From: Bacteroidota bacterium
GTDB taxonomy: Bacteria > Bacteroidota > Ignavibacteria > Palsa-1295
DNA: 48,488 nucleotides
Assembly: GCA_030706745.1 (NCBI GenBank)
Contig: JAUZNX010000020.1
Span: forward strand, 1 to 48,488
Reading direction: 5' to 3'
Shown: positions 40,500 to 47,894 of the stretch, in pieces
Position numbering within the stretch: the stretch's first letter is position 1
How the letters are laid out: each line of letters begins with the position of its first letter
Notes under the pieces: model-generated
Database searches by the model: none
Told to the model about the DNA's origin: nothing
Seen by the model: only the letters and a program-made list of their open reading frames with translations
Translations under genes and position numbers: made by a program

Positions 40500-41210
40500 T
40501 TACCCCGTCCCTAAATAGGCATGCTTGACTTCTTCATTCTCTGCAAGTTCGCGCGCGGGACCGCTCAGGACAATCTTGCCGGTCTCGATCACGTATGCCG
40601 TGTGCGCGATGGCCAGTGCAAGGTTCGCATTTTGCTCGACGAGTAGCACTGTAACGCCAAGCTCACGGTTGATTTCCTTGATCTTCTCGAAGATCGTTCG
40701 GACTAGAATCGGCGCGATGCCAAGTGAGGGCTCATCGAGCAGGAGCATTTTCGGCTTGGACATAAGCGCGCGGGCGATGGCCAGCATTTGTTGCTCGCCA
40801 CCGGAGAGCGTGCCGCCCGGTTGCCAGAGTCGCTCTTTGAGTCGCGGAAAAATGGTATAGGAGAATTCCAGATCGCGCGCGATTTCCTCTCGGTCCTTTC
40901 TGAGGAATGCACCCATGCGAAGGTTCTCGAGTACTGTCAGGTTGGCAAAGATCATTCGCCCTTCAGGTGCATGTGCGATGCCGAGCTTGACGACATCGTG
41001 CGGCGGGCAGTTGGTAATATTCTTGCCGTTCCATGCGATCGAACCGCTCTTGGCCTTCAGGAGACCCGAGATCGTTCGCAGCAACGTGGTTTTGCCAGCG
41101 CCATTCGCGCCGATGAGCGTGACGATCGAGCCATCAGGCACCTCGAGCGAGATGCCGCGGATCGCTTTGATCTCGCCGTAGGAAACGTGCAGGTCCTGGA
41201 CTGTTAGCAT
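40500..41210 (-). CDS. livF: LivF-type ABC transporter ATP-binding protein
   Basis: The protein has 236 residues. The start is ATG 41210 (MLTVQDLHVSYGEIKAIRGISLEV), the usual LivF beginning. Walker A is GANGAGKTTLLRTISG, the signature is LSGGEQQMLAIARAL, Walker B is MLLLDEPSLGIAP, and the H-loop region is VLLVEQNANLALAI. It energises uptake of branched-chain amino acids or related compounds as a LivF-LivG pair. livG lies upstream with a glycosyltransferase gene between. No permease (LivH/M) or binding protein gene is in the window, so the partners must be elsewhere. Confidence 0.93.
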   Translation of the reverse strand: MLTVQDLHVSYGEIKAIRGISLEVPDGSIVTLIGANGAGKTTLLRTISGLLKAKSGSIAWNGKNITNCPPHDVVKLGIAHAPEGRMIFANLTVLENLRMGAFLRKDREEIARDLEFSYTIFPRLKERLWQPGGTLSGGEQQMLAIARALMSKPKMLLLDEPSLGIAPILVRTIFEKIKEINRELGVTVLLVEQNANLALAIAHTAYVIETGKIVLSGPARELAENEEVKHAYLGTG

Positions 41211-41240
41211 GGTTGCGGAAATCACAAACACCTGAGGCGG

Positions 41241-42878
41241 TTACTTTCCTTCCATCGGAGTGTACTCGATGGCATGAGAAATGTCGAGAATACGCGTAAT
41301 CCAAACCGCCGAATCGGACGTGGATGCTTCGGCCGGTGCCGGATACCCCGGATACCGAAAAACGTCCGGTGCATAGAACCTCCCACGCATTCGCGGGACA
41401 TACGGCTGGATCTGCTGTTCGTGTGGTTCGACGAGATCCCACAGCATGGCAGATTCGTGAAACTCACGAAGTGGGTATGAGACAATGTAGTATTGGACGC
41501 CATACCGTCGCAGGACGGAAAGGAGGTCGGCACGACCGCGAATGGAATCGACCATCGCCTCATCGGCAGCTAACCCTTCGAGTTGTAGCATCGGCTGATG
41601 GGTCATGAACGCCGTGATGCCAGCGCGATCGCCCATTGCATAGCGGCCGGGATGCGATTCGGTGAAGGGCTGGATGCCAAGCGCGTGAAGATACGGGTGC
41701 TGAGGCGGCAGGCGGAAATTCGTTGTCATCATGGGAATGTCTCGAACCAGAAAGAGAGCGGAGAAGATAATGATGAGTCCCAGAGCCGCGATTCCCGACC
41801 ACTCGGTCCATCGTGTCCACTTGGTCCACTGCTCCCGAAGCAACAGCAGAGCGACCGCCGTTGAAATTGGAAAGGGATAAAAATACCAGAGGTAACTGCT
41901 CCACGTCACCCGCAATGCCAGTAGAAGTGTAAACAGAATTGGAAACGCGACCAACAGAAGACGCACACCACTACGCGCATTCGGCTTTTTCCACGCCCAA
42001 AGCGCGAGCACGAAGCCGATTATCGTTGTCAGGAAATAGAGCGAGCCGCGCGGCGTCCCGATCGCTTCGATGGCGCGGAAGCTAAATCGGAAGCCGCCGG
42101 GCAATTGCTTTACTTGTGCGCTGACCGGAATGAGATCGCCATAAAACACAAAGTCCGAAAGGAGATACAAAACCACCGGCACCAATCCAAAAACAAACCA
42201 GGCCAAGTACCTTGGTAAGACTCGCGATTGGAATAGAAGCACGAGCGCCAGCCCAACGGCAATCACCGTGTCCAGTCGCGCCAGCACGAGGAGCGATCCG
42301 ATAAACCCGGCGAGGAGCAAGCTGCGCCGGTCCATTTGTTCCATCGCGTTCATCACCATCCATGCGAAGAGTAACAGCAAGGGGATGGCGAGTACTGTTT
42401 CCATCCCGGTGAAGATGAGCACTGTTTCGAGAACGGCCGCGCCTAAGCTAACCACATAGAGCCAACTCGATGGCGTGAATAGCCGCGAGAGCAATCGCAT
42501 GAGCAACTCTGCACTGACCATGGCGGAGATGATCTGGATGCCTTCGAGCGCGATGAAGAAGGAGCGATCGTTGCTGCGAACAACAAACGAAACTGCCGAA
42601 AGCACCCACAGCCACAGCGGATGATAGCCGTTAGTCGGTACGATGCCATCGAACGACGAGAAGCCGTGCAACGCGATATTCTTCGCCGTGAGATAATAGT
42701 AGTAGAAATCATCCTGCGGGAAGACGGAGAAGGCAAGCGAACCACGGAACAGATGATAGAGCGGCTCGTAGGCGAGCGCGGCCGCAAATAGGAGGGTTGT
42801 GAGACGAACAATCCAGTCCAAATGACGAATAACGAATGACGAATGACAAATGAAAAGACCTTGTCCCTTATTCGCCAT
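41241..42878 (-). CDS. GT-C type membrane glycosyltransferase (GT39-like) inside the liv operon
   Basis: The protein has 545 residues and about 11-12 membrane helices. After the first helix, FPQDDFYYYYLTAKNIALHG contains the acidic pair expected at a GT-C active site, and VPTNGYHPLWLWVLSA is a typical family motif. A cytosolic loop holds REQWTKWTRWTEWS from a 9-nt repeat. The soluble C-terminus includes RADLLSVLRRYGVQYYIV. The N-terminal ~20 residues (MANKGQGLFICHSSFVIRHL) are encoded by heptamer repeat DNA, so the start codon itself lies in the repeat. The start is nine bases after the livG stop, and the stop is 30 bp before livF. The substrate is unknown; it is probably a lipid-linked sugar transferase. 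Confidence 0.8.
   Translation of the reverse strand: MANKGQGLFICHSSFVIRHLDWIVRLTTLLFAAALAYEPLYHLFRGSLAFSVFPQDDFYYYYLTAKNIALHGFSSFDGIVPTNGYHPLWLWVLSAVSFVVRSNDRSFFIALEGIQIISAMVSAELLMRLLSRLFTPSSWLYVVSLGAAVLETVLIFTGMETVLAIPLLLLFAWMVMNAMEQMDRRSLLLAGFIGSLLVLARLDTVIAVGLALVLLFQSRVLPRYLAWFVFGLVPVVLYLLSDFVFYGDLIPVSAQVKQLPGGFRFSFRAIEAIGTPRGSLYFLTTIIGFVLALWAWKKPNARSGVRLLLVAFPILFTLLLALRVTWSSYLWYFYPFPISTAVALLLLREQWTKWTRWTEWSGIAALGLIIIFSALFLVRDIPMMTTNFRLPPQHPYLHALGIQPFTESHPGRYAMGDRAGITAFMTHQPMLQLEGLAADEAMVDSIRGRADLLSVLRRYGVQYYIVSYPLREFHESAMLWDLVEPHEQQIQPYVPRMRGRFYAPDVFRYPGYPAPAEASTSDSAVWITRILDISHAIEYTPMEGK
41799..41831 (-). repeat. 9-nt repeat encoding W-T-x units (second GT-C gene)
   Basis: On the minus strand, TGGACCAAG, TGGACACGA, TGGACCGAG and TGG encode WTK WTR WTE W. 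This is the same design as at 31864-31893 in the other GT-C gene. Confidence 0.8.
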
Positions 42879-42887
42879 TTGTCATTA
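42821..42887. repeat. AATGACG heptamer inverted pair at the glycosyltransferase start
   Basis: AATGACG AATAACG AATGACG AATGACA AATGAAA is followed after ~15 bases by the inverted ATTCGCC ATTTGTC ATTAC. The gap between the livG stop (42888) and the glycosyltransferase ATG (42878) lies within it. Confidence 0.88.
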
Positions 42888-43664
42888 CTACTCTGTTACT
42901 TCGCCGAGATAGGCTTCGATCACCTTCGGATCGTTGCGGATTTCGAGCGGTGAACCATGGGCGATCTTGAGACCGTAATCGAGGACGTAAATCCGCTCGC
43001 AGATTCCCATGACGAGCGACATGTCGTGCTCGATGAGTAAGATCGCAATTGAGAATTGCTCGCGAAGTTGCCGGATGAGCCGCATCAGGTTTTGCTTCTC
43101 GACCATGTTCATTCCGGCGGCGGGCTCATCGAGCAAGAGCAGCTTCGGCTCCGTGGCGAGCGCGCGGACGATTTCCAAACGGCGCTGATCGCCATACGGT
43201 AAACTCGTCGCAAGTTCATCGCGCGCATGGCGGAGCTGAAACAGATCGAGCAATTCCTCCACCCGTAGGGCAACCCGCCGCTCGTTCGAGTAGAAGCTGC
43301 CGATGCGGAGCATCGAGCGCCAGTGGCCGAACTTGGTGCGGGGCGTCAGCGATACGCGAATGTTATCGAAAACCGACATCCCGCGAAAGAGCCGAATATT
43401 CTGAAACGTCCGCGCAATTCCGCGGTGGCCGATCGTGTGTGGACGAAGTCCGTTCAGGCGCAGGCCATCGAACAGCACATCGCCTTCGGTCGGCTCGTAG
43501 ACGCCCGTGATGACGTTGAAGACGGTCGTCTTGCCAGCGCCGTTCGGACCGATGAGTCCGACGAGATCGTGCGGACCAATCTCGGCATCGAGATTGCCCA
43601 CGGCGGTCAGTCCGCCGAAGCGCATTGTAACCTTATCGAGCTTGAGACCTGCCAATTGTTTCAC
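42888..43664 (-). CDS. livG: LivG-type ABC transporter ATP-binding protein
   Basis: The protein has 258 residues. Walker A is GPNGAGKTTVFNVITG. The LivG-specific segment reads TIGHRGIARTFQNIRLFRGMSVFDNIRV. The signature is LPYGDQRRLEIVRAL, a variant of LSYGxQRRLEIARAL. Walker B is LLLLDEPAAGMN, and the H-loop is LIEHDMSLVMGI. The C-terminal LivG extension (GSPLEIRNDPKVIEAYLGE) is complete. It should pair with LivF at 40500-41210. The start MKQLAGLKLDKVTMRFGGLTAV agrees with the family. It heads the livG-glycosyltransferase-livF run. Confidence 0.94.
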   Translation of the reverse strand: MKQLAGLKLDKVTMRFGGLTAVGNLDAEIGPHDLVGLIGPNGAGKTTVFNVITGVYEPTEGDVLFDGLRLNGLRPHTIGHRGIARTFQNIRLFRGMSVFDNIRVSLTPRTKFGHWRSMLRIGSFYSNERRVALRVEELLDLFQLRHARDELATSLPYGDQRRLEIVRALATEPKLLLLDEPAAGMNMVEKQNLMRLIRQLREQFSIAILLIEHDMSLVMGICERIYVLDYGLKIAHGSPLEIRNDPKVIEAYLGEVTE

Positions 43665-43735
43665 ATAGCGTTAAACGATGTGAAACCTGGATACGGTTCT
43701 CGATAAGCGGAACGTATCATTGGTGCACTTCTCAA

Positions 43736-44275
43736 CTACCAAGGATGTATGACGCAACCAGCATTGATTCCACAATCTTCATCATGGTAATCATGAGCTA
43801 CCCTATCACATCCACTTGAAGTAAGCACTGCATCGATAATGTGATAACGGACTTGGCCTGGAGGACAGGTGGGGTCGCTCTCATATACGAAAACATCGAG
43901 CTCGGTAAGCGAACCACAAGTCACGGTATAAGTTATATTCCCATTCGCATCAACTGTGTTCGGCTTCGGGTCTAAAGGGTCAGCACTCTCAACTTCGATA
44001 ATATCGGAACGATATTTAGGACCGCCGCTCGTTATATGCGGCTGAGGAACTGGCTCTTCTTCCACGTGCGTGGGAGAAGTATAGCCGCAACCGCCGACAT
44101 AGAGGTGTGCTTTGCAAGGTGGAGGACATGGCGGCGGCGGCGGGGTGCCGCCGCCCGTTGTGGTGGTAGAGGATTCGCTACATTCGTAACCCGTTGTGGT
44201 CAATGCTAATAACATCGATACCACAAGAACTCGTGTTACTTTCCTTGAATACCACATAGAGAACATGTTCTTCAT
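43736..44275 (-). CDS. Small exported Cys- and Pro-rich protein of unknown function
   Basis: The family was not recognised. The 179 residues include an N-terminal hydrophobic export signal (VTRVLVVSMLLALTTTGYEC), and the Cys at ~32 could be a lipidation site. A linker of Thr/Gly/Pro with PPPPPCPPPC follows. The remaining region has about ten cysteines (VGGCGYTSP, TCGSLTEL, DPTCPPGQVRYHI, SGCDRVAHDYHDEDCGINAGCVIHPW), suggesting several disulfides. GGAGG lies seven bases before the ATG, a good Shine-Dalgarno. It is 14 bp downstream of a lipoprotein gene on the same strand. The base composition is AT-richer than in surrounding housekeeping genes. Confidence 0.7.
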   Translation of the reverse strand: MKNMFSMWYSRKVTRVLVVSMLLALTTTGYECSESSTTTTGGGTPPPPPCPPPCKAHLYVGGCGYTSPTHVEEEPVPQPHITSGGPKYRSDIIEVESADPLDPKPNTVDANGNITYTVTCGSLTELDVFVYESDPTCPPGQVRYHIIDAVLTSSGCDRVAHDYHDEDCGINAGCVIHPW

Positions 44276-44289
44276 AAATCCCTCCCCAA

Positions 44290-45078
44290 TTAGTTCTTGA
44301 TAATACCATACGTGCGCGCTCGACTAACCGCAGCCACGACATATTCTTTGCTCGCTACGTAAATCCTCTTGTAATTGTAGGCTGCAATAAAGATCTGAAT
44401 GACGCCCGAACTCGGGAATGCAGCAAGCATTGCAGAACCAACGAAAAAGGAACCCGTATTTGGAACCACGGTGTCGACTGGGTCTGGCCGCATATTATGT
44501 ATGCCAGTATCAATTACACCCGTCATAACCGAATCATAGGCTATCTGAATAGCCACCGAATCTGTACCGGGATTGCCGTAGGTACATGAGAATCCGGTGG
44601 TCTTCGAAACCGTGTCGATTATCGGCCTCGGATATGTTACATGAAAGAAACTTGGCGCTTGGACGGTGGTGTCCATTGATGGAACAGTTCCGGAAGTATT
44701 TCCGGCCACTTGCCAGTGGTGAGAGGTCGCAAAAGGTTGATTAGTCGTTGTGATGTAGAGATTGTCACTAGCAGGTATGGAAATCCCATTAAGCATAACA
44801 TCCCCAGCTGATACAGGAAATGTCGATGTTGTGTCGAAGAACTGCGCCATCGTCGTGTATCTCGTCCAATAAGTGCCAGCCACATTACTGGCACCGAGGG
44901 GATTTTCTGTAATCAGGCACTGGCAAAGCATTACACCCGAAATAGTATCCGAACCGGCTATGATCATCCCCGGAGCAAGCGAGAGCGGCTGATGCTTTCC
45001 GCCCGGAGATAGTGGTGGCTCGGTCTTGCAGGCGCTTACGCCGGCAAGAAGCAGAACGATAAAAAGCGGGTTTCTCAT
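44290..45078 (-). CDS. Lipoprotein of unknown function
   Basis: The protein has 262 residues with a lipoprotein signal (MRNPLFIVLLLAGVSAC, lipobox VSAC, Cys17). The mature part is Thr/Ser-rich and appears beta-stranded (GMIIAGSDTISGVMLCQCL; DNLYITTTNQPFATSHHWQV; GNPGTDSVAIQIAYDSVMTG). No domain was recognised. AGGAG lies ~9 bases before the ATG. It is followed by the Cys/Pro-rich exported protein gene with 11 bases between stop and Shine-Dalgarno, and is preceded by the DUF1573-cytochrome gene, so the three probably form one operon of envelope proteins. Confidence 0.75.
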   Translation of the reverse strand: MRNPLFIVLLLAGVSACKTEPPLSPGGKHQPLSLAPGMIIAGSDTISGVMLCQCLITENPLGASNVAGTYWTRYTTMAQFFDTTSTFPVSAGDVMLNGISIPASDNLYITTTNQPFATSHHWQVAGNTSGTVPSMDTTVQAPSFFHVTYPRPIIDTVSKTTGFSCTYGNPGTDSVAIQIAYDSVMTGVIDTGIHNMRPDPVDTVVPNTGSFFVGSAMLAAFPSSGVIQIFIAAYNYKRIYVASKEYVVAAVSRARTYGIIKN

Positions 45079-45102
45079 ATATTGTCTCCTGTCTAAAAAG
45101 TC

Positions 45103-45858
45103 CTACTTCATTGAATAGCGATTCGATCGTTCGATCCGTATGTATTGACAGAGTGTCTTAATTTCCTGAGCCGTTAACGGGCCGCCCTTCTGCCAGTCAA
45201 ACGCAGGCATGTTTGTCCCGTGCTTCCCATCGAGAATCGTCCGAAAGAGATACGTCTCGCCTAATTCTTTTTGCGAGGTTACTAAATCGGACGCCGGTTT
45301 CCCTTCCGCCCTCGCTCCATGGCAGATTGCACAATCTGCCGCGTAGAGTGTCTTTCCAAGCTGCCCGCGCCCTCGATTCACATGGCATTCGGCGCAGCGT
45401 CCCGAAAAGATATTCTGGATGCTCATTGCCGCGTTGTGCGGTCTGCTTGGCATTACAATCAATCCATGGAATCTCAAGATTTCCTGATTCGGTGTAGCGT
45501 TCGAGATGAGCGACACCGTTTTGGCATAAGGTCCTAACTCTTTACCAACCGAGCTAAACAACACCTTCAGCGAGGCCGAACATGATGGCGGGATTATGTG
45601 GGTGCTCAACCGGGCGTCAGTGCATCCGCAAGAGGGCTTAACGGCACTAATTCTTAGTGTGTCCGAACCAGAGTTATGGATTTGGTACGTATACCCGACA
45701 CTATCGCCCTGTTCTAACTTTCCCAGATCAACATCGGCTGAATCTACCGCGATCTTCACGTCGGTAGCGGCATGACCTGACGCTTTTGAGTGATTAAATA
45801 GTGAATATCCCGCAACAAGCAGCGTGAGGACGAGTAGAGTGCTGAGAACCTTCACCAT
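45103..45858 (-). CDS. DUF1573 domain fused to a diheme c-type cytochrome
   Basis: The protein has 251 residues. The N-terminal membrane anchor or signal is MVKVLSTLLVLTLLVAGYSLF. Residues ~33-135 are a DUF1573 immunoglobulin-like domain (DVDLGKLEQGDSVGYTYQIHNSGSDTLRISAVKPSCGCTDARLS). Residues ~145-245 are cytochrome c-like with two CxxCH sites, CAECH and CAICH, and GTNMPAFDW as a possible Met ligand, ending TAQEIKTLCQYIR. It is probably a periplasmic electron carrier. The start codon lies in the 3' arm of a perfect 14-bp hairpin (45853-45884), preceded by a (CT)8 run, so translation may be regulated. It is first in a three-gene envelope operon. Confidence 0.85.
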   Translation of the reverse strand: MVKVLSTLLVLTLLVAGYSLFNHSKASGHAATDVKIAVDSADVDLGKLEQGDSVGYTYQIHNSGSDTLRISAVKPSCGCTDARLSTHIIPPSCSASLKVLFSSVGKELGPYAKTVSLISNATPNQEILRFHGLIVMPSRPHNAAMSIQNIFSGRCAECHVNRGRGQLGKTLYAADCAICHGARAEGKPASDLVTSQKELGETYLFRTILDGKHGTNMPAFDWQKGGPLTAQEIKTLCQYIRIERSNRYSMK

Positions 45859-45884
45859 TTTGAAAACTACTTTTCAAAATGGTG
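45853..45884 (-). promoter_or_regulatory. Perfect 14-bp hairpin that contains the start codon
   Basis: CACCATTTTGAAAA (45853-45866) and TTTTCAAAATGGTG (45871-45884) are exact reverse complements around CTAC. In the minus-strand mRNA, the ATG (45858-45856) is inside the second arm, so the folded leader would hide the start. Confidence 0.75.
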
Positions 45885-45888
45885 TAAT

Positions 45889-45904
45889 CTCTCTCTCTCT
45901 CTCT
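45889..45904. repeat. (CT)8 dinucleotide run upstream of the DUF1573-cytochrome gene
   Basis: Eight CT units ((AG)8 on the transcribed side) lie 31-46 bp upstream of the start codon. Such runs can change length by slippage. Confidence 0.85.
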
Positions 45905-45951
45905 GATAATTCCCTAAAACCAGAGAAAACTTCTATTTCGTGAAAACTATG

Positions 45952-47073
45952 TCAGGACGTTTTGACTTCAGGCTTTACAAACGGTGGCTTCTGGACGCGG
46001 GCACGGATGCGCTTGCCGGGCCGCACTTCGACCAGCACTTCCGTGCCGTCCTTTGCCATCGCGGTCGGGACGTAGCCCATGGCGATCGGCTGGTTCAACA
46101 TCGGCGAAAGATTGCCGCTGGTGATTTCGCCGATCGTATAGCCGCTTTCATCGACAATCTTGTGGCCGTGCCGCATGATCGCGCCTTTTTCGTCCGTGAT
46201 GAGTCCGACCAGTTTGCGCGTGAGCCCGCGCTCTTTGATTTCGCGCAACGCCGGGAATGCGTGGCACTCTGGCGTCTTGTTTAATTTTGTGATCCAGCCC
46301 AAACCGGCTTCGAGGGGGTTCGTCTCTTCGGTGATATCATTACCATAGAGGCAGTACCCCATTTCGAGACGGAGTGTATCGCGGGCGCCGAGCCCGATTG
46401 GTTCGAGTCCGCCGACGGCTTTGCCTGCTTCGAAGATCGCATCCCACACTTTATCGGCATTGCCCTCGTGAGGAAACCAAATCTCATAGCCGGGCTCGCC
46501 AGTGTAGCCCGTTCGCGAGATGCCGCATTGCACGCCGGCCAGTTCGCCGCTGGTGAAATGATAATACTCAATCTTGCTCAGATCGACTTTCGTCAGCGAT
46601 TGCAGCGCCGTTTGCGCGCCTTTGCCCTGAATGGCGAGCAGCGCTGTCTCTTCGGTGAAATTCTTAAGCTTGACATTGAACTTCGGCGCGTACTTATTGA
46701 ACCAGGCCCAGTCTTTTTCCATCGTTGCGCCGTTAACGATGATCATGTAGTGGTTGGGTTCGATGTAATAGATGATCAGATCGTCGAGGATGGTGCCGTG
46801 CTCGTTCGGCAGGCATCCATATTGCGCCTGACCCGGGACGAGCGTGCTGACATCGTTCGTCGTCAGCGTTTGGAGGAAGGTGAGTGCGTCGGGTCCGGCG
46901 ACATCGAACTCGCCCATGTGCGAGACATCGAAGACGCCGCCGGCGCCTTCGCGGACGGCCTTGTGCTCGGCGATGATACCTTTTGAATATTGAACGGGCA
47001 TCTCGTAACCGGCAAATTCAACGATCTTGCCGCCGGCCGCGATGTGCTTCTGGTAAAAGGGAGTGCGTTTCAC
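45952..47073 (-). CDS. gcvT: Glycine cleavage system T protein (aminomethyltransferase)
   Basis: The protein has 373 residues with the GTG start at 47073 ([29 protein letters not shown]). The frame continues upstream to 47235, but the family N-terminus and a perfect -7 element 31 bp before the GTG favour this start. Motifs: [43 protein letters not shown]-like folate-binding region (here GCLPNEHG), [37 protein letters not shown], and C-terminal barrel [19 protein letters not shown]. It transfers the methylene group from the H-protein aminomethyl-lipoyl arm to tetrahydrofolate. No gcvH or gcvP is in the window. Confidence 0.95.
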   Translation of the reverse strand: MKRTPFYQKHIAAGGKIVEFAGYEMPVQYSKGIIAEHKAVREGAGGVFDVSHMGEFDVAGPDALTFLQTLTTNDVSTLVPGQAQYGCLPNEHGTILDDLIIYYIEPNHYMIIVNGATMEKDWAWFNKYAPKFNVKLKNFTEETALLAIQGKGAQTALQSLTKVDLSKIEYYHFTSGELAGVQCGISRTGYTGEPGYEIWFPHEGNADKVWDAIFEAGKAVGGLEPIGLGARDTLRLEMGYCLYGNDITEETNPLEAGLGWITKLNKTPECHAFPALREIKERGLTRKLVGLITDEKGAIMRHGHKIVDESGYTIGEITSGNLSPMLNQPIAMGYVPTAMAKDGTEVLVEVRPGKRIRARVQKPPFVKPEVKTS

Positions 47074-47103
47074 GTATGGAGATTGGTCTTGAGTGTTGGA
47101 GTA

Positions 47104-47111
47104 CAAATATA
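47104..47111 (-). promoter_or_regulatory. TAnnTTTG promoter -7 element of gcvT
   Basis: The minus strand reads TATATTTG, a perfect consensus, 31 bp upstream of the GTG at 47073. The -33 region is occupied by a GC-rich near-palindrome (GGCGCC/CGCGGGC-type, ~47112-47150). Confidence 0.6.
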
Positions 47112-47189
47112 CGAGGCGGGGAGGACCCCTTGGGGCGCCCGCCCGACGCGGGCACAGAACTTCCGATTTAAGAAGCCGGTTCAGAGCGC

Positions 47190-47654
47190 ATGAAGAATTC
47201 TGGGCGTTCGTATTTCCGGTGGCTGATCCCGACAAGTCTTATCGTGCTCCTCGCGAGTGGATCATTGATTGCAACTCGCGCGCACTCTTCTTTGGCGGGC
47301 CTGCGAGCCCAGACCGATAGTGTGAACTATCAGGCCATGAGCCACACTGAAAAGAAAGAGTACATGCGCGATGTTCTGACGCCGGAATTCGCCCGAATGT
47401 TCACGGCTTTCGATGCCAAGCGATTTCCGACTGTGAAATGCGTCACGTGCCACGGTAATGGCGCGCGTACCGGAGAGTTCAAGATGCCGGATGAGAAGTT
47501 GCCAAAGCTCCCAAGATCTGAAGCCGGGATGAAGAGACTCGAAAAGAAGATGCCGGCCATCGTCAGGTTCATGCGCGATAGCGTCGCGACCCGCACCGCC
47601 TCACTGCTTGGAGTGAAGGAGTATAAGTGCGAAGGCTGTCATGTGATGAAGTGA
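47190..47654 (+). CDS. Small exported protein with two haem c sites
   Basis: The protein has 154 residues. The signal or anchor is FRWLIPTSLIVLLASGSLIATRAHS after a basic start (MKNSGRSY). Two CxxCH sites, CVTCHGNG (~residue 86) and CEGCHVMK at the extreme C-terminus, would each bind haem. Between them, FKMPDEKLPKLPRSEAGMKRLEKKMPAIVRFMRDSV is helical and Met/Lys-rich. It may be a periplasmic electron carrier. The family is not certain; the YMRDVLTPEFARMFTAFD segment resembles cytochromes in which a helix precedes the first haem. It is divergent from gcvT, with 116 bp between the starts. Confidence 0.82.
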   Translation: MKNSGRSYFRWLIPTSLIVLLASGSLIATRAHSSLAGLRAQTDSVNYQAMSHTEKKEYMRDVLTPEFARMFTAFDAKRFPTVKCVTCHGNGARTGEFKMPDEKLPKLPRSEAGMKRLEKKMPAIVRFMRDSVATRTASLLGVKEYKCEGCHVMK

Positions 47655-47894
47655 CGAATTCTTCACGAGGATTCCCCCTTGGAATCTCCGCGGACAACAT
47701 TTCGCTTCGGATGATGGCTTCGAATTATTTCGGATCTTTTTCTCGCAACGAGCTCCAACGAAGCGCCTACATCCAGAATGCACCATTGTCCTATCAATTT
47801 ATCTGGCTCATCGGTCTTGCTTTGACACGGTTTTTTCGGTGGCTCTCCGCGCCGAGGAATGCCATCTATGACCCTCAGTCGGCGCATCTGAGGT

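Noticed and set aside
47074-47235. N-terminal extension of GcvT
   Set aside because: The extra ~54 residues have no family similarity and cross a promoter element; the GTG at 47073 fits the family start.
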